Shown one piece after another: positions 62,962-64,000 of a stretch of DNA of 64,000 bases. This stretch comes from Hephaestia caeni (GTDB lineage Bacteria > Pseudomonadota > Alphaproteobacteria > Sphingomonadales > Sphingomonadaceae): positions 1,608,260 through 1,672,259 of the forward strand of contig NZ_QXDC01000002.1 in NCBI RefSeq assembly GCF_003550065.1. Direction: 5' to 3'. The position numbers were made by a program, and so were the translations under genes. Below the pieces are notes generated by a model that was given only the letters and a program-made list of their open reading frames with translations, was not told where the DNA came from and made no database searches. Position 1 is the stretch's first letter; each line of letters opens with the position of its first letter.

Positions 62962-64000
62962 CAGAACGCCTGCCCGATCGAGATATAGAGCGCGATCCGC
63001 CCGTCACCCGGCCGCGGATTGAGTGGCGTTGCCACGTCGATCCGAAGCGGCCCGAAATTGGTATAATAGCGCGCGCCGATCCCCGCGCCGAACCTGAGGT
63101 CGGAGCCTTTGGGGAAGGTGCTTTCGTACGCATTGCCGGCATCGACAAACGGCACGATCCCGAAATTGCCGAACCGATAGCGCGCCTCGAGCGCGAATTC
63201 GTTGATGCTGCGCCCGCCGACCGGATCGCCGTTGGGATCGAACGGCCCCAGCCGTTGATAGCCGTAGCCGCGCACCGATCCGCCGCCGCCGCCGTAATAG
63301 CGCCGCGAGGGCGCCAGATCGTCGCGGTCGATCCCGAAGATCGAGCCTGCGCGCACGCGCCCGGCGATCGTCAGGCTGTCCGACACCGGATAATAAGCGC
63401 TCGCCTCGACCAGCGTGCGCGCATAGGGGCGCACCGCCCCGCGCACCGACGTCTCCGGGCTCAGCACCAGCTTGAGCCGGTAACCCGTCGTGGGGTTCAT
63501 CAGATCGTCCGAGGTATCGAACTGCACCTGCCCCGGCAGCGCGAGGATGCCGTAGGTGCCGCGTTTCCGTTCGCCGGCGGCGAAATCGTAGACGCTTTCG
63601 TTGGTGCCGATCAGGTCGACGCCGTAGGAATAGGTGAACTTCTTCTGCCAGATCGGCGTCGAATCGTAGCTCCACCGCGCCGAGAGCGTGCCGGTGAAGG
63701 CATCGAACGCGTCGTAATTGGAATGATCCGCGCGCGCGATCAGCGAGAAGGTCTTGTCGCGCCGCCCCGCATTGGATCGCCGGAAGGTCACGCCCGCGCC
63801 CTGCTGCTGCGTGCCCAGGATGCCATCGACGATCAGCGCGCCCTCAGGCGGGAACAGGTTGCGATGCGTCCAGCTTCCGCGCACCTGCGCGCCTTCGCCG
63901 GTGTTGTAGCCGATCGCGCCCGCCAGCGTGCGCGGCGGCCCGGCGTTCTGCCGCACGACGAAATCGACGCGTTCGGTATCGTCCGGCCCGGGCTCGTGGC
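62961..64000 (-). CDS. tamA: Outer-membrane assembly factor TamA, N-terminus cut by window edge
   Basis: C-terminal Omp85 barrel of a BamA/TamA protein; about 346 residues are in the window and the POTRA domains lie beyond 64000. Seen are RGSWTHRNLFPPEGAL, the YYGGGGGSVRGYGYQRLGP loop with the VRGY motif of Omp85 L6, and the final GPLRIDVATPLNPRPGD and ISIGQAF with a terminal Phe. The frame continues to the right edge without a start. Confidence 0.93.
   Translation of the reverse strand, partial: HEPGPDDTERVDFVVRQNAGPPRTLAGAIGYNTGEGAQVRGSWTHRNLFPPEGALIVDGILGTQQQGAGVTFRRSNAGRRDKTFSLIARADHSNYDAFDAFTGTLSARWSYDSTPIWQKKFTYSYGVDLIGTNESVYDFAAGERKRGTYGILALPGQVQFDTSDDLMNPTTGYRLKLVLSPETSVRGAVRPYARTLVEASAYYPVSDSLTIAGRVRAGSIFGIDRDDLAPSRRYYGGGGGSVRGYGYQRLGPFDPNGDPVGGRSINEFALEARYRFGNFGIVPFVDAGNAYESTFPKGSDLRFGAGIGARYYTNFGPLRIDVATPLNPRPGDGRIALYISIGQAF

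Overview
The window looks like the chromosome of a sphingomonad (Alphaproteobacteria, Sphingomonadales). The basis is its high GC, strong alphaproteobacterial codon bias, type-2 heme A synthase, an N-terminally extended ribosomal protein S9, several TonB-dependent receptors and dispersed palindromic repeats. Nothing was computed or searched; names rest on motifs read in the translations.

Layout. 1-6.6 kb is housekeeping: dxs (cut by the window edge), a GNAT acetyltransferase, a merC-zur pair, ctaA-cutA and rplM-rpsI. 6.6-14.6 kb is an integrated island of lower GC. It starts with a tyrosine recombinase next to the 3' end of rpsI, is bounded by a 13-bp direct repeat of the last codons of rpsI, and carries mostly unrecognised genes. 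These include a truncated H-NS-like protein, a serine recombinase and, beside the right end, a two-gene unit (HEPN-like RX4H protein plus membrane-anchored protein) that is the best candidate here for an undescribed, possibly defensive, system. 14.7-19.9 kb holds a GNAT protein, a CurA-like reductase, tRNA-Ala(CGC), a secreted carboxylesterase and a divergent Tat-exported M28-like protein.

19.9-37.2 kb is a large catabolic region made of two related modules. Module A runs TonB receptor > carboxylesterase > acyl-CoA ligase > TetR > SDR dehydrogenase > MFS. Module B runs TonB receptor > carboxylesterase > TetR > MFS > acyl-CoA ligase. Many genes overlap by 4 bases. The inferred logic is outer-membrane uptake of an ester, hydrolysis outside the cytoplasm, import of the acid, CoA activation and beta-oxidation-like dehydrogenation. 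Three sites in module A and in front of the third esterase share one operator motif; module B has its own large perfect palindrome.

37.3-47 kb has a Nudix hydrolase, small hypothetical proteins, a BAX-inhibitor-1 family protein, thpR, a third acyl-CoA ligase, dnaE (with a palindromic repeat inserted in frame) and an HdeD-like protein. A ~150-bp inverted repeat pair brackets ligase-dnaE-hdeD. 47.2-51.7 kb is signalling: a single-domain response regulator, a TPR hybrid histidine kinase and an EAL protein. Between 51.8 and 52.1 kb an orphan plus-strand transcription unit has a promoter, a 17-codon ORF, a long hairpin and a terminator. 52.2-57 kb is a TetR-EmrA-EmrB-outer membrane factor efflux operon. 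A flavin monooxygenase and tamB-tamA (tamA cut by the right edge) complete the window.
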